A DNA stretch of 64,000 bases, taken from NCBI RefSeq assembly GCF_003403015.1, contig NZ_QURL01000003.1, positions 310,001 through 374,000 of the forward strand. The letters run 5' to 3'. This document shows positions 1 through 9,612 of the stretch, in pieces. The position numbers and the translations under genes are program-made. The notes below the pieces were generated by a model. That model had not been told where the DNA came from, searched no databases, and saw only the letters and a list, made by a program, of their open reading frames with translations. This DNA is from Fulvimarina endophytica. Its GTDB lineage: Bacteria; Pseudomonadota; Alphaproteobacteria; Rhizobiales; Rhizobiaceae. How positions within the stretch are numbered: the stretch's first letter is position 1; every line of letters begins with the position of its first letter.

Positions 1-279
1 GGCCATCGCTTCCAGTTCCGCCATCACCTCGAACATCTCGACGAGTTCGCGCAGGGAGACCTGCCGCACGAAGGCGCCGCGATTGGGCCGCAACTCCACC
101 AGCGAGGTCGCGACAAGCTGGTGCAGGGCCTCGCGCACCGGGGTGCGCGACACGCCGAACCGCGAGGCGAGCGCCTGCTCGTCCAGCCGCTCGCCCGGCT
201 GGCGCTCTCCGGTCAGGATCTCCTGTTCGAGCGCCTCGCGGATCGCGCCGCGAAGATGTTCCGATTTGCGTGTCGCCAT
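1..279 (-). CDS. matR: GntR-family (FCD/FadR type) regulator, 3' part cut by window edge; likely malonate-locus regulator
   Basis: Ninety-three N-terminal residues are visible and the frame runs open off the left edge. Residues 10-72 form a GntR winged helix-turn-helix, with the recognition-helix segment FGVSRTPVREAL at residues 41-52 and the wing sequence RPNRGAFVR after it. The start of an FCD-type ligand domain (SLRELVEMFEV) follows at about residue 75. The ATG at 279 is preceded by a good GGAGGT ribosome site. The gene is divergent from a TRAP transporter, malonyl-CoA decarboxylase and malonyl-CoA synthetase operon, the arrangement known for rhizobial MatR. I therefore infer that it senses malonate and controls that operon, probably through the palindrome at 385-394. 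The name rests on context, not on a ligand site. Confidence 0.85.
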   Translation of the reverse strand, partial: MATRKSEHLRGAIREALEQEILTGERQPGERLDEQALASRFGVSRTPVREALHQLVATSLVELRPNRGAFVRQVSLRELVEMFEVMAELEAMA

Positions 280-383
280 GCCCGTCGCACCTCCCTCTCC
301 GCGCTCCGCTGCCCGCGTTCCGGCCTGCCCCCGATCCGGGGAATGGACCGCGACGGGGTGCCGGTCTCCGCCCTCATCACGAA

Positions 384-395
384 ATTGTATACAAG
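384..395. promoter_or_regulatory. Perfect palindrome TTGTATACAA, candidate MatR operator
   Basis: The 10-bp palindrome TTGTATACAA lies at 385-394 in the divergent region between the GntR gene and the TRAP operon. It is an AT-rich island in very GC-rich DNA. As I recall it, rhizobial MatR binds a palindrome of nearly this sequence (ATTGTATACAAT). It sits just upstream of a possible -35 box for the transporter operon. Confidence 0.7.
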
Positions 396-399
396 GGCT

Positions 400-428
400 T
401 TGACATCGCATGCAACATCTGGTGTCAT
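400..428 (+). promoter_or_regulatory. Candidate sigma-70-type promoter of the malonate operon
   Basis: TTGACA at 400-405 matches the -35 consensus exactly. TGTCAT at 423-428 follows after a 17-bp spacer and is a weaker -10 box (4 of 6 matches). The MatR-like palindrome abuts the upstream side, which would suit regulation of this promoter. Confidence 0.5.
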
Positions 429-478
429 CCACCGACCGCGCTGGGAGGCGTGACCAAGAACAATCGGGAGGACTAACC

Positions 479-1483
479 ATGAAGACGCTTCTCTTGTCGG
501 CGCTCGCCGCCGCGACGCTCGCCACCACCGCGCTGACCACCTCGGCGCTCGCCCAGGACGTGACCCTGCGCGCCTCGCACCAGTGGCCCGGCGGCCAGGG
601 CGATGTGCGCGACGAGATGGTGCAGATCATCAAGCGCGAGATCGAGGCCGCCGATGTCGGCCTCTCCATGCAGATCTTCCCCGGCGGCTCCCTGTTCAAG
701 CCGCGCGACCAGTGGGCAGCGGTGACGCGCGGGCAGGTCGACGTCACGGCCTTCCCGCTCGACTACGCCTCCGGCCGGCACCCGGAATTCTCCGCGACCC
801 TGATGCCGGGCCTCGTTGGCAGCCATGAGCGCGCTGCGCGCCTCAACGATTCGGAGTTCATGGAATCGATCAAGTCCATCGTCGACGATGCCGGCGCCAT
901 GGTCCTGTCCGATGCCTGGCTCGCGGGCGGCTTCGTCTCCAACACCAAGTGCATCACCTCGCCGGATACGGCGCAGGGCCAGATTCTCCGGGCCGCCGGC
1001 CCGGCCTTCGAGCAGATGCTGGTCGGCGCCGGGTCCTCGATCTCCTCGATGCCGTCCTCGGAAATCTATACCGGCATCCAGCAGAACGTCCTCACCGGAG
1101 CGAACACCTCCTCGGGCTCCCTCGTCTCCTACCGCATCTACGAGGTGGCGACCTGCCTGACGGCGCCCGGCGAGAACGCCCTCTGGTTCATGTACGAGCC
1201 GATCCTGATGTCGAAGCGCTCCTTCGACCGCCTGAACGACGCCCAGAAGGAGGCGCTCCTCGCCGCCGGCCAGAAGGCGGAGGAGTATTTCGCGACCGAG
1301 GCCGCCAAGCTCGATGACGAGCTCGTCACCACCTACAAGGATGCGGGCGTCGAGGTGGTCGAGATGTCGAAGGAGAACTACGACGCCTGGCTCGCGATCG
1401 CCAAGGAGACCTCCTACAAGAACTTCGCCGCAGAGGTTCCGAACGGCCAGCAGCTGATCGACCAGGCGCTCGCCGTCCAATAA
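479..1483 (+). CDS. matP: TRAP transporter solute-binding protein (DctP family), probably for malonate
   Basis: This 334-residue protein has a Sec signal peptide (MKTLLLSALAAATLATTAL, cleavage probably after SALA) and a DctP-family periplasmic binding fold. It captures the substrate in the periplasm and delivers it to the DctQ/DctM membrane unit encoded next. The ATG at 479 follows a CGGGAGGA ribosome site; the longer upstream reading from 410 has no support because it would bury the signal peptide. Because the operon continues into malonyl-CoA decarboxylase and synthetase, I infer malonate or a related dicarboxylate as ligand. Other dicarboxylates cannot be excluded from sequence. Confidence 0.9.
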   Translation: MKTLLLSALAAATLATTALTTSALAQDVTLRASHQWPGGQGDVRDEMVQIIKREIEAADVGLSMQIFPGGSLFKPRDQWAAVTRGQVDVTAFPLDYASGRHPEFSATLMPGLVGSHERAARLNDSEFMESIKSIVDDAGAMVLSDAWLAGGFVSNTKCITSPDTAQGQILRAAGPAFEQMLVGAGSSISSMPSSEIYTGIQQNVLTGANTSSGSLVSYRIYEVATCLTAPGENALWFMYEPILMSKRSFDRLNDAQKEALLAAGQKAEEYFATEAAKLDDELVTTYKDAGVEVVEMSKENYDAWLAIAKETSYKNFAAEVPNGQQLIDQALAVQ

Positions 1484-1496
1484 CGGGCCTGAATAC

Positions 1497-1528
1497 CGCC
1501 GCGCGCTTCGGTGCCGCGCGGCGATTTT
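1497..1528 (+). terminator. Hairpin followed by T-run between binding-protein and membrane genes (attenuator)
   Basis: CGCCGCGCG at 1497-1505 and CGCGCGGCG at 1515-1523 form a perfect 9-bp stem with a 9-nt loop, followed by ATTTTC. It lies in the 193-bp gap between matP and the membrane subunits. This is the usual place for partial termination, which lets the binding protein be made in excess. Confidence 0.6.
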
Positions 1529-1676
1529 CGACCGAGGGCCGGCGATGCCGCCGGCTCGCCGCCTCGCGGGCCTAAGCGGGCTCGCGAGCCTCGACATCCG
1601 TGTCTCGCGCCCGATCGCAGCCGATCGCGCGCGACCATTCCCCCCGAACCCCGAATTCGACCGGAGGCCCCTTCGC

Positions 1677-2237
1677 ATGCGTGGCTTCATCGCCGTCTCG
1701 TCCGCCATCTCGAAAGCCCTCGGCTTCGTGTCGGCGCTGCTTCTCGCCTCGGCGGTCCTGTCGGTCGCGCACATGGTGTTCGTGCGCTATTTCCTCGGCC
1801 AGTCGACGGTCTGGCAGACCGAATACACGATCTACGCGATCGTCTGCGCGACCTTCCTCGGCGCGCCCTGGACCCTTCTCGTGCGCGGGCACGTCAATGT
1901 CGATCTCCTGCAGATCGCCTCGCCGCCCAAGCTGCGCCTCGTCCTCCAGGTCCTTTCGGGCCTCGCCTCGCTGCTGTTTGCCGGTCTTCTCGCCTACGCC
2001 ACCTCCTTCTACCTGATGGAGACCTGGGAATATGGCTGGCGCAGCGAGACCGTCTGGGCGGTGCCGCTCTGGATTCCGACCCTGCCCATGGCCGCCGGCT
2101 TCATCATGCTGAGCGTCCAGTACGTGGCCGAGATCCTCCGCCTCTTCCTCGACGGGCCGGACGTGCCCGAGAGCCCCCTCGCAGACCAGACCGAACTCTT
2201 CTCCGAAACGACGAAAACCGCCGAGGCCAGCCGATGA
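1677..2237 (+). CDS. matQ: TRAP transporter small membrane subunit (DctQ family)
   Basis: The 186-residue protein has four hydrophobic segments (about residues 10-32, 45-65, 82-104 and 125-148) typical of DctQ. In the family this subunit forms one complex with the large DctM subunit and is needed for docking of the binding protein. The ATG at 1677 is preceded by CCGGAGG; the in-frame sequence upstream of it is not DctQ-like. Its stop overlaps the start of the next gene in an ATGA, so the two membrane subunits are translationally coupled. Confidence 0.88.
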   Translation: MRGFIAVSSAISKALGFVSALLLASAVLSVAHMVFVRYFLGQSTVWQTEYTIYAIVCATFLGAPWTLLVRGHVNVDLLQIASPPKLRLVLQVLSGLASLLFAGLLAYATSFYLMETWEYGWRSETVWAVPLWIPTLPMAAGFIMLSVQYVAEILRLFLDGPDVPESPLADQTELFSETTKTAEASR

Positions 2238-3562
2238 CGCCGCTTCTTTCAGGCCTCGTGATGATGGTGGTGCTCTTCGCACTGCTCGGGATCGGAACGC
2301 CCATCGCCTTCGCCCTCGGCCTCGTGGCCTTCGGCGCCCTCTATGCCTCCTACGGCATCTCCTTCCTCGATACGATCGGCGAGCAGTTCTTCACCTCGAT
2401 CGCCTCCTTCGGGCTCGTCGCGATCCCGATGTTCATCCTGATGGGCGCGGCGGTCGCCTCCTCGCCGGCGGGCAAGGACCTCTACGAGGCGCTCGACCGG
2501 TGGCTGAACCGGGTGCCGGGCGGGCTGGTCCTGTCCAATCTCGGGGCCTGCTCGATCTTCTCGGCGCTTTCGGGCTCATCGCCCGCGACCTGCGCGGCCA
2601 TCGGCAAGATGGGCATCCCGGAAATGCGCAAGCGCGGCTATCCGCCCGAGATCGCCTCGGGCTCGATCGCCGCCGGCGGCACGCTCGGCATCCTGATCCC
2701 GCCCTCGGTGACCATGATCATCTACGGCATCGCGACCGAGACCTCGATCGGACGCCTGTTCCTGGCCGGCCTCATCCCCGGCCTGATGCTCACCGTCTAC
2801 TTCATGATCTACACGATCTGGGCCTGCAAACGGCGCGGTATCGGCCTGTCGGAGCTGACCCGCAGCTACACGATGAGCGAGCGTTTCCAGGCGCTGCCCC
2901 GCGTCCTGCCCTTCCTCGCCATCATCGTCGCCGTCCTCTACGTCCTCTATGGCGGCGTGGCGACGCCCTCCGAGGCGGCCGGCATCGGAGCGCTGTTCTG
3001 CCTCGTCCTCGTCGCCATCGTCTACGGCATCTTCTCCACCACCTGGAAGTTCGGGCAGATGCCCGTCATCTTCCGCGACACGCTGAAGGAGAGCGTGATG
3101 ATCATGATGATCATCGCGGCCTCGGAGATCTTCGCCTTCGCGCTGTCCTCCATGTTCATCACCCAGACCATCGCCCAGACGATCGCCGACATGGACGTCA
3201 ATCGCTGGGTCCTGCTCGGCATCATCAATCTCTTCCTGCTGGTCGCCGGCTTCTTCCTGCCGCCCGTGGGCGTGATCCTGATGACCGCGCCGATCCTGTT
3301 GCCGATCATCACCGATGCCGGCTTCGATCCCTACTGGTTCGCCGTCATCCTCACGATCAACATGGAGATCGGGTTGATCACGCCGCCCGTCGGGCTCAAT
3401 CTCTACGTGATCAACGGCATCGCGCCGGACATCTCCCTCGGGCAGATCCTGAGGGGCTCCATGCCCTACGTGTTCTGCATGGTCGCGGGCATCGTGACGC
3501 TCTGCCTCTTCCCGCAGATCGCCCTCTTCCTCCCGGATCTCATCATGGGACCGAGCCTATGA
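2234..3562 (+). CDS. matM: TRAP transporter large permease subunit (DctM family)
   Basis: The 442-residue polytopic protein has the glycine- and proline-rich features of DctM permeases, for example SGSSPATCAAIG and GGTLGILIPPSVTMIIYG in the middle and PPVGVILMTAPILLP near the end. About 11-12 membrane segments can be counted. The family uses a sodium gradient to move dicarboxylates across the inner membrane. The gene overlaps matQ at its start and the decarboxylase gene at its end, each by an ATGA, so the locus is one tightly coupled transcript. Confidence 0.92.
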   Translation: MTPLLSGLVMMVVLFALLGIGTPIAFALGLVAFGALYASYGISFLDTIGEQFFTSIASFGLVAIPMFILMGAAVASSPAGKDLYEALDRWLNRVPGGLVLSNLGACSIFSALSGSSPATCAAIGKMGIPEMRKRGYPPEIASGSIAAGGTLGILIPPSVTMIIYGIATETSIGRLFLAGLIPGLMLTVYFMIYTIWACKRRGIGLSELTRSYTMSERFQALPRVLPFLAIIVAVLYVLYGGVATPSEAAGIGALFCLVLVAIVYGIFSTTWKFGQMPVIFRDTLKESVMIMMIIAASEIFAFALSSMFITQTIAQTIADMDVNRWVLLGIINLFLLVAGFFLPPVGVILMTAPILLPIITDAGFDPYWFAVILTINMEIGLITPPVGLNLYVINGIAPDISLGQILRGSMPYVFCMVAGIVTLCLFPQIALFLPDLIMGPSL

Positions 3563-4932
3563 GCCGAATCTCGCTTCTCTCCGATCTCCTGAGCTCGTTC
3601 ACGCCGCGCTCCTGGTTTTCCGACCAGCCGAACGAGCGGACGACGAGCGTGGAGGAACTGAAGGCGCTCTGCTCGAAGCTCGTGCGCTCGCGCGGCGAGG
3701 CGACGGGGGTGAGGATCGCCGCCGACATCCTTTCGGGCATCCGGGGGCTCGACGCGGACGGGCGCGCGGCCTTCTTCCGGATGCTGGCCGAGGACTTCTC
3801 GCCCCATCGCGAGCGCCTCGTGGAAGCGGCCGGCGCCTATGCCGCCGAGCCGGGTCCGCAGACCCTGTCGCGGCTCCAGCGCGAGGCCGAGCCGCCGCGC
3901 CAGGAGCTCTTCCGCAGGCTCAATCTCGCCCCGGGGGGCACGGCCGAACTCGTGCGCCTGCGCGAATATCTGCTGCCGCTCCTCGCCGACGACTACGAGG
4001 GCCTGAAGCCCGTGGACATGGACCTGCGCCATCTCTTCGGCTCCTGGTTCAATCGCGGCTTCCTGGTCCTGAAGCCGATCGACTGGGACACCTCGGCGCG
4101 CATCCTCGAAAAGATCATCGCCTACGAGGCCGTCCATGCGATCGACGACTGGGATGCCCTTCGCTCGCGCCTTGCCCCCAGCGACCGGCGCTGCTTCGCC
4201 TTCTTCCACCCCTCGATCCCCGACGATCCGTTGATCTTCGTCGAGGTCGCGCTGACGCGGGACATCCCCGCCTCCATCGGCGCGGTCCTGACCGACGAGC
4301 GGGAGGTGCTGGAGCCGCGCGAGGCCGAGACCGCCGTCTTTTATTCCATCTCGAACTGCCACAAGGGCCTTGCCGGCGTCTCCTTCGGCTCCTTCCTCAT
4401 CAAGCAGGTGGCCGAGGACCTGAAGGACAGCGTGCCGGGGCTCTCGACCTTCGTCACCCTCTCGCCGGTGCCAGGTTTCGCGCGCTGGGTCGACGGGCTG
4501 GACGAGACGTTCGTCGCGCGCCTCGACGCGGGCGAGAAGCGGGCGCTCTCGATCATCGCCGAGGAGGGCTGGGCCTTCGACGAGAAGCAGGCCGAGGCCG
4601 CGCGGCCGGGCCTCCTGTCGCTCGCCGCACGCTATTTCCTCACCGAGCGGCGAGGCGACGGCCAGCCGATCGATCCCGTCGCCCGCTTCCATCTCGGCAA
4701 TGGCGCGATGCTGAACCGCATCATGCACCGGGCCGACATCTCGCCCGGCGGCCTGAAGCGCGCCAAGGGCCTGATGGTCAACTATCTCTACGATCTTCCG
4801 AAGGTCGAGGAGCGTCACGAAGCCTATGCCGACGAGGCCGCCGTGGCGGCCAGCCGGCAGGTGCGGCAGCTTCTGCCCGCAGGCTCCGAACGGCGCACCG
4901 ACGCCGTGACTGCCAAGGGACACGCCGCATGA
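3559..4932 (+). CDS. matA: Malonyl-CoA decarboxylase
   Basis: The 457-residue protein matches malonyl-CoA decarboxylase along its length: a helical N-terminal domain (about 1-150) and a catalytic acetyltransferase-like domain. It contains the family serine motif FVTLSPVPGF (S302) and the histidine motif HLGNGA (H378), which correspond to the Ser/His pair of characterised enzymes. It converts malonyl-CoA to acetyl-CoA and CO2. It is coupled by ATGA overlaps to the permease before it and to malonyl-CoA synthetase after it, so imported malonate would be activated and decarboxylated to feed the TCA cycle. Confidence 0.93.
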   Translation: MSRISLLSDLLSSFTPRSWFSDQPNERTTSVEELKALCSKLVRSRGEATGVRIAADILSGIRGLDADGRAAFFRMLAEDFSPHRERLVEAAGAYAAEPGPQTLSRLQREAEPPRQELFRRLNLAPGGTAELVRLREYLLPLLADDYEGLKPVDMDLRHLFGSWFNRGFLVLKPIDWDTSARILEKIIAYEAVHAIDDWDALRSRLAPSDRRCFAFFHPSIPDDPLIFVEVALTRDIPASIGAVLTDEREVLEPREAETAVFYSISNCHKGLAGVSFGSFLIKQVAEDLKDSVPGLSTFVTLSPVPGFARWVDGLDETFVARLDAGEKRALSIIAEEGWAFDEKQAEAARPGLLSLAARYFLTERRGDGQPIDPVARFHLGNGAMLNRIMHRADISPGGLKRAKGLMVNYLYDLPKVEERHEAYADEAAVAASRQVRQLLPAGSERRTDAVTAKGHAA

Positions 4933-6440
4933 CGAACCACCTCTTCGACGGACTGACGCGCGAGGGCCTGAAGGAGCCCGGCCGCATCTTCGCCACGCTC
5001 GCCGACGGACGCAGCCTCACCTATCGCGATCTCGACGAGGAGACCGCCCGGCTCGCCAATGTCCTCGTCTCCCTCGGCGTCGAGCCGGGCGACCGGGTCG
5101 CCGTCCAGGCCGAAAAGTCGATCGGGGCCCTGTTCCTCTATCTCGCGACGGTGCGCGCGGGCGGCGTCTTCCTGCCGCTCAACACCGGCTATACGCCGAG
5201 CGAGATCGAATACTTCCTCAACGATGCCGAACCACGCGTCTTCGTCGCCTCGCCGAAGGCGGCAGACGGTCTGAGACCGATCGCCGAGGCCGCCGGCGCG
5301 CGGCTGGAGACGCTCGGCAGCGGGGGCGGGGACGCCGGCACGATCATGCGGACGGCCGAGGCGGCCGACGCCTCCTTCGAGCCGGTCGCGCGCGGCGAGG
5401 ACGATCTCGCCGCGATCCTCTACACCTCGGGCACCACCGGCCGCTCCAAGGGCGCGATGCTCAGCCACGGCAATCTTCTCTCCAATGCCGAGGTCCTGCG
5501 CGAGGAATGGGCGTTCACTCAGGGCGACGTTCTCCTCCACGTCCTGCCGATCTTCCACACCCACGGCCTGTTCGTCGCAACGAACACGGTGCTCGCCGCC
5601 GGCGCGTCCCTGATCTTCCTCGAGAAGTTCGATCTCGACGCGGTCTTCGCCCGTCTCGGGCAGGCGACCGCCATGATGGGCGTCCCGACCTTCTATACGC
5701 GCATGCTGGCCGACGAGCGGCTGACGCCCGAAAGCGCCGGCCATATGCGGCTCTTCACCTCCGGCTCCGCGCCGCTTCTCGCCGAGACCCACCGGGCCTT
5801 CGAGGCCCGCACCGGCCAGCGCATCCTCGAGCGCTACGGCATGACCGAAACCAACATGAACACCTCCAACCCCTATGAGGGCGAGCGCCGGGCGGGCACC
5901 GTCGGCTTCCCGTTGAAGGGCACGGAGCTGAGGATCACCGGCGAGAGCGGCGAGAGCCTGCCGGATGGCGAGATCGGCTCGATCGAGGTCCGGGGGCCGA
6001 ACGTCTTCGCCGGCTACTGGCGTATGCCGGAAAAGACTGCCTCGGAGTTTCGCGAGGATGGGTTCTTCGTCACCGGCGATCTCGGCGTCGTCGATGCGGA
6101 CGGTTATGTCTCGATCGTCGGGCGCGACAAGGACCTCGTGATTTCGGGCGGCTACAACGTCTATCCGAAGGAGGTCGAGCTTGCGATCGACGAGCAGCCC
6201 GGCGTCGTGGAAAGCGCCGTCATCGGCGTGCCTCACCCCGATTTCGGCGAGGGCGTCGTCGGCGTGGTGGTGGCGTCGAAGCCGCTGGACGAGGCTGCCA
6301 TCGTCGCGCCGCTGAAGGAGCGGCTCGCTAAGTACAAGCAGCCCAAGCGCATCGTCTTCGTCGACGAACTGCCGCGCAACACCATGGGCAAGGTGCAGAA
6401 GAACGTGCTGCGCCAGACCTATGGTGATCTCTTCCGCTAG
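4929..6440 (+). CDS. matB: Malonyl-CoA synthetase (ANL superfamily)
   Basis: The 503-residue adenylate-forming enzyme carries the ATP-binding motif YTSGTTGRSKGAM from residue 165, the ERYGMTETN motif at 301-309, the hinge segment around GRDKDLVISGGYN and the C-terminal catalytic lysine (K488 in NTMGKVQK). Length and motifs fit MatB, which makes malonyl-CoA from malonate, ATP and CoA through an acyl-adenylate. A related short-chain acyl-CoA ligase would look similar, but the ATGA overlap with malonyl-CoA decarboxylase makes malonate the likely substrate. It ends the operon and is followed by a strong terminator. Confidence 0.92.
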   Translation: MTNHLFDGLTREGLKEPGRIFATLADGRSLTYRDLDEETARLANVLVSLGVEPGDRVAVQAEKSIGALFLYLATVRAGGVFLPLNTGYTPSEIEYFLNDAEPRVFVASPKAADGLRPIAEAAGARLETLGSGGGDAGTIMRTAEAADASFEPVARGEDDLAAILYTSGTTGRSKGAMLSHGNLLSNAEVLREEWAFTQGDVLLHVLPIFHTHGLFVATNTVLAAGASLIFLEKFDLDAVFARLGQATAMMGVPTFYTRMLADERLTPESAGHMRLFTSGSAPLLAETHRAFEARTGQRILERYGMTETNMNTSNPYEGERRAGTVGFPLKGTELRITGESGESLPDGEIGSIEVRGPNVFAGYWRMPEKTASEFREDGFFVTGDLGVVDADGYVSIVGRDKDLVISGGYNVYPKEVELAIDEQPGVVESAVIGVPHPDFGEGVVGVVVASKPLDEAAIVAPLKERLAKYKQPKRIVFVDELPRNTMGKVQKNVLRQTYGDLFR

Positions 6441-6584
6441 ACCGTCTGGCCGGCTCCTCGGCCTGCCCGACCCGGCGGGTCGCTCCGGGGCCGGGGGACG
6501 CCGAACGCCGCCCGGTACCTGGGCTCCTGGTACCGGGTCGTCGAGCCCGGCCCGCTTCGCATCAGTTCCTCGATGCCCAGAACG

Positions 6585-6624
6585 AAAAAGGCCCGGCCAT
6601 CCGAGGGGATGGCCGGGCCTTTTT
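6585..6624. terminator. Bidirectional intrinsic terminator between matB and gltA
   Basis: A perfect stem pairs GGCCCGGCCATCC with GGATGGCCGGGCC around a GAGG loop (6603-6606). It is flanked by an A-run on the left and a T-run on the right, so it can terminate transcripts from both convergent genes. A smaller inverted repeat at 6511-6519/6529-6537 (CCCGGTACC and its complement) lies just upstream without a T-run. Confidence 0.85.
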
Positions 6625-6736
6625 GTTTTCGAGGGATCTGAAGCCCCGGCCGCGCCGGATCGAGGCCCCGCAGACCGTGGCGCGTCGCGGCGCGGGCCCC
6701 GGCCGGAACCGGACCCCCGCGCTCGCCGTCAAGCCG

Positions 6737-8029
6737 TCAGCCGCGGCCGTCGACCGGCAGATAGTCGCGCTGGGGCGCGCCCGTATAGAGCTGGCGCGGA
6801 CGGCCGATGCGCTGCTTGGGATCCTCGATCATCTCCTTCCACTGGGCGATCCAGCCGACGGTGCGCGCCACGGCGAAGAGCACCGTGAACATCGCGGTCG
6901 GGAAGCCGAGAGCCTTCAGCGTGATGCCGGAGTAGAAGTCGACGTTCGGATAAAGCTTCTTCTCGATGAAGTACTCGTCGGTGAGCGCGATGCGCTCGAG
7001 TTCCATCGCCACTTCCAGAAGCGGATCGTCGCGCACGCCGAGCTCGTCCAGCACCTCATGACAGGTCTTCTGCATGATCTTGGCGCGCGGATCGTAGTTC
7101 TTGTAGACCCGGTGGCCGAAGCCCATCAGGCGGAACGGATCGTTCTTGTCCTTGGCCCGCTTGATGAATTCGGGGATGCGGTCCTTCGTGCCGATCTCCA
7201 TCAGCATGTTGAGCGCCGCCTCGTTCGCGCCGCCATGGGCGGGGCCCCAGAGGCAGGCGACGCCGGCCGCGATGCAGGCGAAGGGATTGGCGCCCGAGGA
7301 GCCGGCGAGGCGCACCGTCGAGGTGGAGGCGTTCTGCTCGTGATCGGCGTGGAGCGTGAAGATCCGGTCCATCGCCTTGGCGAGGACGGGATTGATCTCG
7401 TAGGGCTCGCACGGCACGGCGAAGCACATGTGCAGGAAGTTTTCCGCGTAATCGAGGTCGTTGCGCGGATAAACGAAGGGCTGGCCGATATGGTACTTGT
7501 ACGCCATGGCCGCGATCGTCGGCATCTTGGCGATCATGCGCAGCGAGGCGACCATGCGCTGGTGCGGGTCGGCGATATCGGTCGAGTCGTGATAGAAGGC
7601 GGACAGGGCGCCGACGCAGGCGACCATCACGGCCATCGGATGGGCATCGCGGCGGAAGCCGGTGAAGAACCGGTTCATCTGCTCGTGCACCATGGTGTGG
7701 CGCGTCACGCGGTAGACGAAGTCTTCCTTTTCGCGGGCGGTCGGAAGCTCGCCGTAGAGAAGCAGATAACAGGTCTCGAGATAATCGCCCTTCTCGGCCA
7801 GTTCATCGATGGAATAGCCCCGGTGGAGCAGGATTCCCTCGTCGCCGTCGATATAGGTGATCTTCGATTCGCAGGATGCGGTCGAGGAAAAGCCGGGATC
7901 GAAGGTGAAGAGACCGGTATCCTTGTAGAGACCGGTGACATCCACGACGTCGGGACCGATCGACCCCGAATAGATCGGCAGGTCGGCCTCATCCGAGCCC
8001 AATGAGAATTTCGCGGACTGATCCGTCAT
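6737..8029 (-). CDS. gltA: Citrate synthase (type II, hexameric)
   Basis: The 430-residue protein is a full-length type II citrate synthase. It contains the active-site segments [25 protein letters not shown] and [14 protein letters not shown], and the aspartate in VDFYSGI. It condenses acetyl-CoA and oxaloacetate to start the TCA cycle, which would use acetyl-CoA from the adjacent malonate pathway. The ATG at 8029 has the site GGAAGGGAAACAG in front; an in-frame upstream reading to 8101 adds sequence not typical of the family. It lies downstream of gltX in the same direction with a 158-bp gap. Confidence 0.96.
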   Translation of the reverse strand: MTDQSAKFSLGSDEADLPIYSGSIGPDVVDVTGLYKDTGLFTFDPGFSSTASCESKITYIDGDEGILLHRGYSIDELAEKGDYLETCYLLLYGELPTAREKEDFVYRVTRHTMVHEQMNRFFTGFRRDAHPMAVMVACVGALSAFYHDSTDIADPHQRMVASLRMIAKMPTIAAMAYKYHIGQPFVYPRNDLDYAENFLHMCFAVPCEPYEINPVLAKAMDRIFTLHADHEQNASTSTVRLAGSSGANPFACIAAGVACLWGPAHGGANEAALNMLMEIGTKDRIPEFIKRAKDKNDPFRLMGFGHRVYKNYDPRAKIMQKTCHEVLDELGVRDDPLLEVAMELERIALTDEYFIEKKLYPNVDFYSGITLKALGFPTAMFTVLFAVARTVGWIAQWKEMIEDPKQRIGRPRQLYTGAPQRDYLPVDGRG

Positions 8030-8187
8030 CTGTTTCCCTTCCGTTGGCGACCGCAGCGGAGCCCGAAGGCCTGCTGCAGCGCACAAGGTTGTCGTGAGCA
8101 ATGCCTACTGCATCCGCGCGGGCGGAACAAGTTGAGCTCTCGCGGCGCAATATGACGCGCCGCAGGCAAGCCGGTAGAGCACAAGGC

Positions 8188-9612
8188 TCACCCTGCCGAC
8201 TGATCCTTTAGTCGGGCAAGGCTTTCCTCGCGGCCGAGCACCGCCAGAACGTCGAAGACGCCCGGCGAGGTCGAGCGTCCGGTGAGTGCCGCGCGAAGCG
8301 GCTGGGCGGCCTTGCCAAGCTTCATGTCCTTCTCCTCGGCAAACGCGCGAACCTCGGCCTCCAGCGCTTCGACAGACCATTCGCCGGCAGCTTCGAGGCG
8401 CGGCAGGAGATCGCGAACCGTCTCGCGGCCGCCATCGTTCAGAATGGCCTCTGCCTTCTCCTCCATGGGAAGCGGGCGCTGCGCGAAGAGATAGGTGGTG
8501 CTGTCGGTCAGCTCGACGAGGGTCTTGGCCCGCTCCTTGAGGCCGGGCATGGCGGCGAGAAGAAGGGCACGGGTCTCCTCGTCGGGCTTGCGCTTCAGGA
8601 TCTCCCCATTGGGCAGGTGGTCGCGCTCGACCATCAGCATGTCGGCGAGTTCCGCGTCGCCGGACTGGCGGATCCACCAGCCGTTCAGCGCCTCGAGCTT
8701 CTTGAAGTCGAAGCGCGCCGCGCCCTTGTTGATGTCGCCGACATCGAACCAGGCGATCATGTCCTCGGTGGACATCAGCTCGTCGTCGCCATGGGCCCAG
8801 CCGAGGCGCACGAGATAGTTGCGCAGGGCGACGGGCAGGAAGCCCATGGCGCGATAGGCCTCGATGCCGAGCGCGCCATGACGCTTGGAGAGTTTGGCCC
8901 CGTCCGGCCCGTGGATCAGCGGGATATGGGCCATCACCGGCACGTCCCAGCCGAGCGCCTTGTAGATCAGGGTCTGGCGCGCGCCGTTGGTGAGGTGATC
9001 GTCGCCGCGAATGATGTGGGTGACGCCCATGTCGTGGTCGTCGACGACGACGGCGAGCATGTAGGTGGGCGAGCCGTCCGAGCGCAGGAGCACGAAATCG
9101 TCGAGCTCCTTGTTGTTGAACACCACGCGGCCCTGCACCTTGTCGTCGACCACCGTCTCGCCGTCGAGGGGCGCCTTCAGGCGGATCACCGGATCGACGC
9201 CCTCGGGCGCCTCGGACGGATCGCGGTCGCGCCAGCGCCCGTCATAGCGCGGCGCGCGCTTCTCGGCCTTCGCGCGCTCGCGCATCTCGGCGAGCTCTTC
9301 CTGGCTCGCATAGCACTTGTAGGCCTGGCCCTTGGCGAGAAGCTCCTCGGCGACCTCCCGGTGGCGCGCGGCGTTCTCGAACTGGGAGACGGGCTCGCCA
9401 TCGGCGTCCAGCCCCATCCATTTCAGGCCCTCGATGATCGCCTCCACCGCCTCGGGCGTCGAGCGCTCGCGGTCGGTGTCCTCGATGCGCAGCAGCATGC
9501 GCCCGCCGCGCCCGCGCGAATAGAGCCAGTTGAAAAGGGCCGTGCGCGCGCCGCCGATATGCAGGAAACCGGTGGGCGAGGGCGCGAAGCGGGTGACGAC
9601 GCCATTCGTCAT
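8188..9612 (-). CDS. gltX: Glutamyl-tRNA synthetase
   Basis: This class I synthetase of 474 residues has the HIGH-type motif HIGGART at residues 18-24 and the KMSKS-type motif AKLSKRHG. It also has the [18 protein letters not shown] region of the discriminating/non-discriminating GluRS family. It charges tRNA-Glu in the cytosol. Many alphaproteobacteria carry two copies, one of which also charges tRNA-Gln for amidation; which copy this is cannot be told here. The ATG at 9612 was chosen because the HIGH motif is then at the usual distance; the longer reading to 9759 adds a low-complexity arginine-rich extension. Confidence 0.95.
   Translation of the reverse strand: MTNGVVTRFAPSPTGFLHIGGARTALFNWLYSRGRGGRMLLRIEDTDRERSTPEAVEAIIEGLKWMGLDADGEPVSQFENAARHREVAEELLAKGQAYKCYASQEELAEMRERAKAEKRAPRYDGRWRDRDPSEAPEGVDPVIRLKAPLDGETVVDDKVQGRVVFNNKELDDFVLLRSDGSPTYMLAVVVDDHDMGVTHIIRGDDHLTNGARQTLIYKALGWDVPVMAHIPLIHGPDGAKLSKRHGALGIEAYRAMGFLPVALRNYLVRLGWAHGDDELMSTEDMIAWFDVGDINKGAARFDFKKLEALNGWWIRQSGDAELADMLMVERDHLPNGEILKRKPDEETRALLLAAMPGLKERAKTLVELTDSTTYLFAQRPLPMEEKAEAILNDGGRETVRDLLPRLEAAGEWSVEALEAEVRAFAEEKDMKLGKAAQPLRAALTGRSTSPGVFDVLAVLGREESLARLKDQSAG

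Noticed and set aside
473..1774. Long antisense frame opposite the TRAP binding-protein gene
   Set aside because: The plus strand encodes a clear DctP protein with signal peptide and ribosome site; the antisense product is Arg/Gly/His/Asp-rich, typical of shadows in high-GC DNA.
6511..6537. CCCGGTACC inverted repeat as a separate terminator
   Set aside because: It has no T-run and sits just before a much stronger bidirectional terminator.
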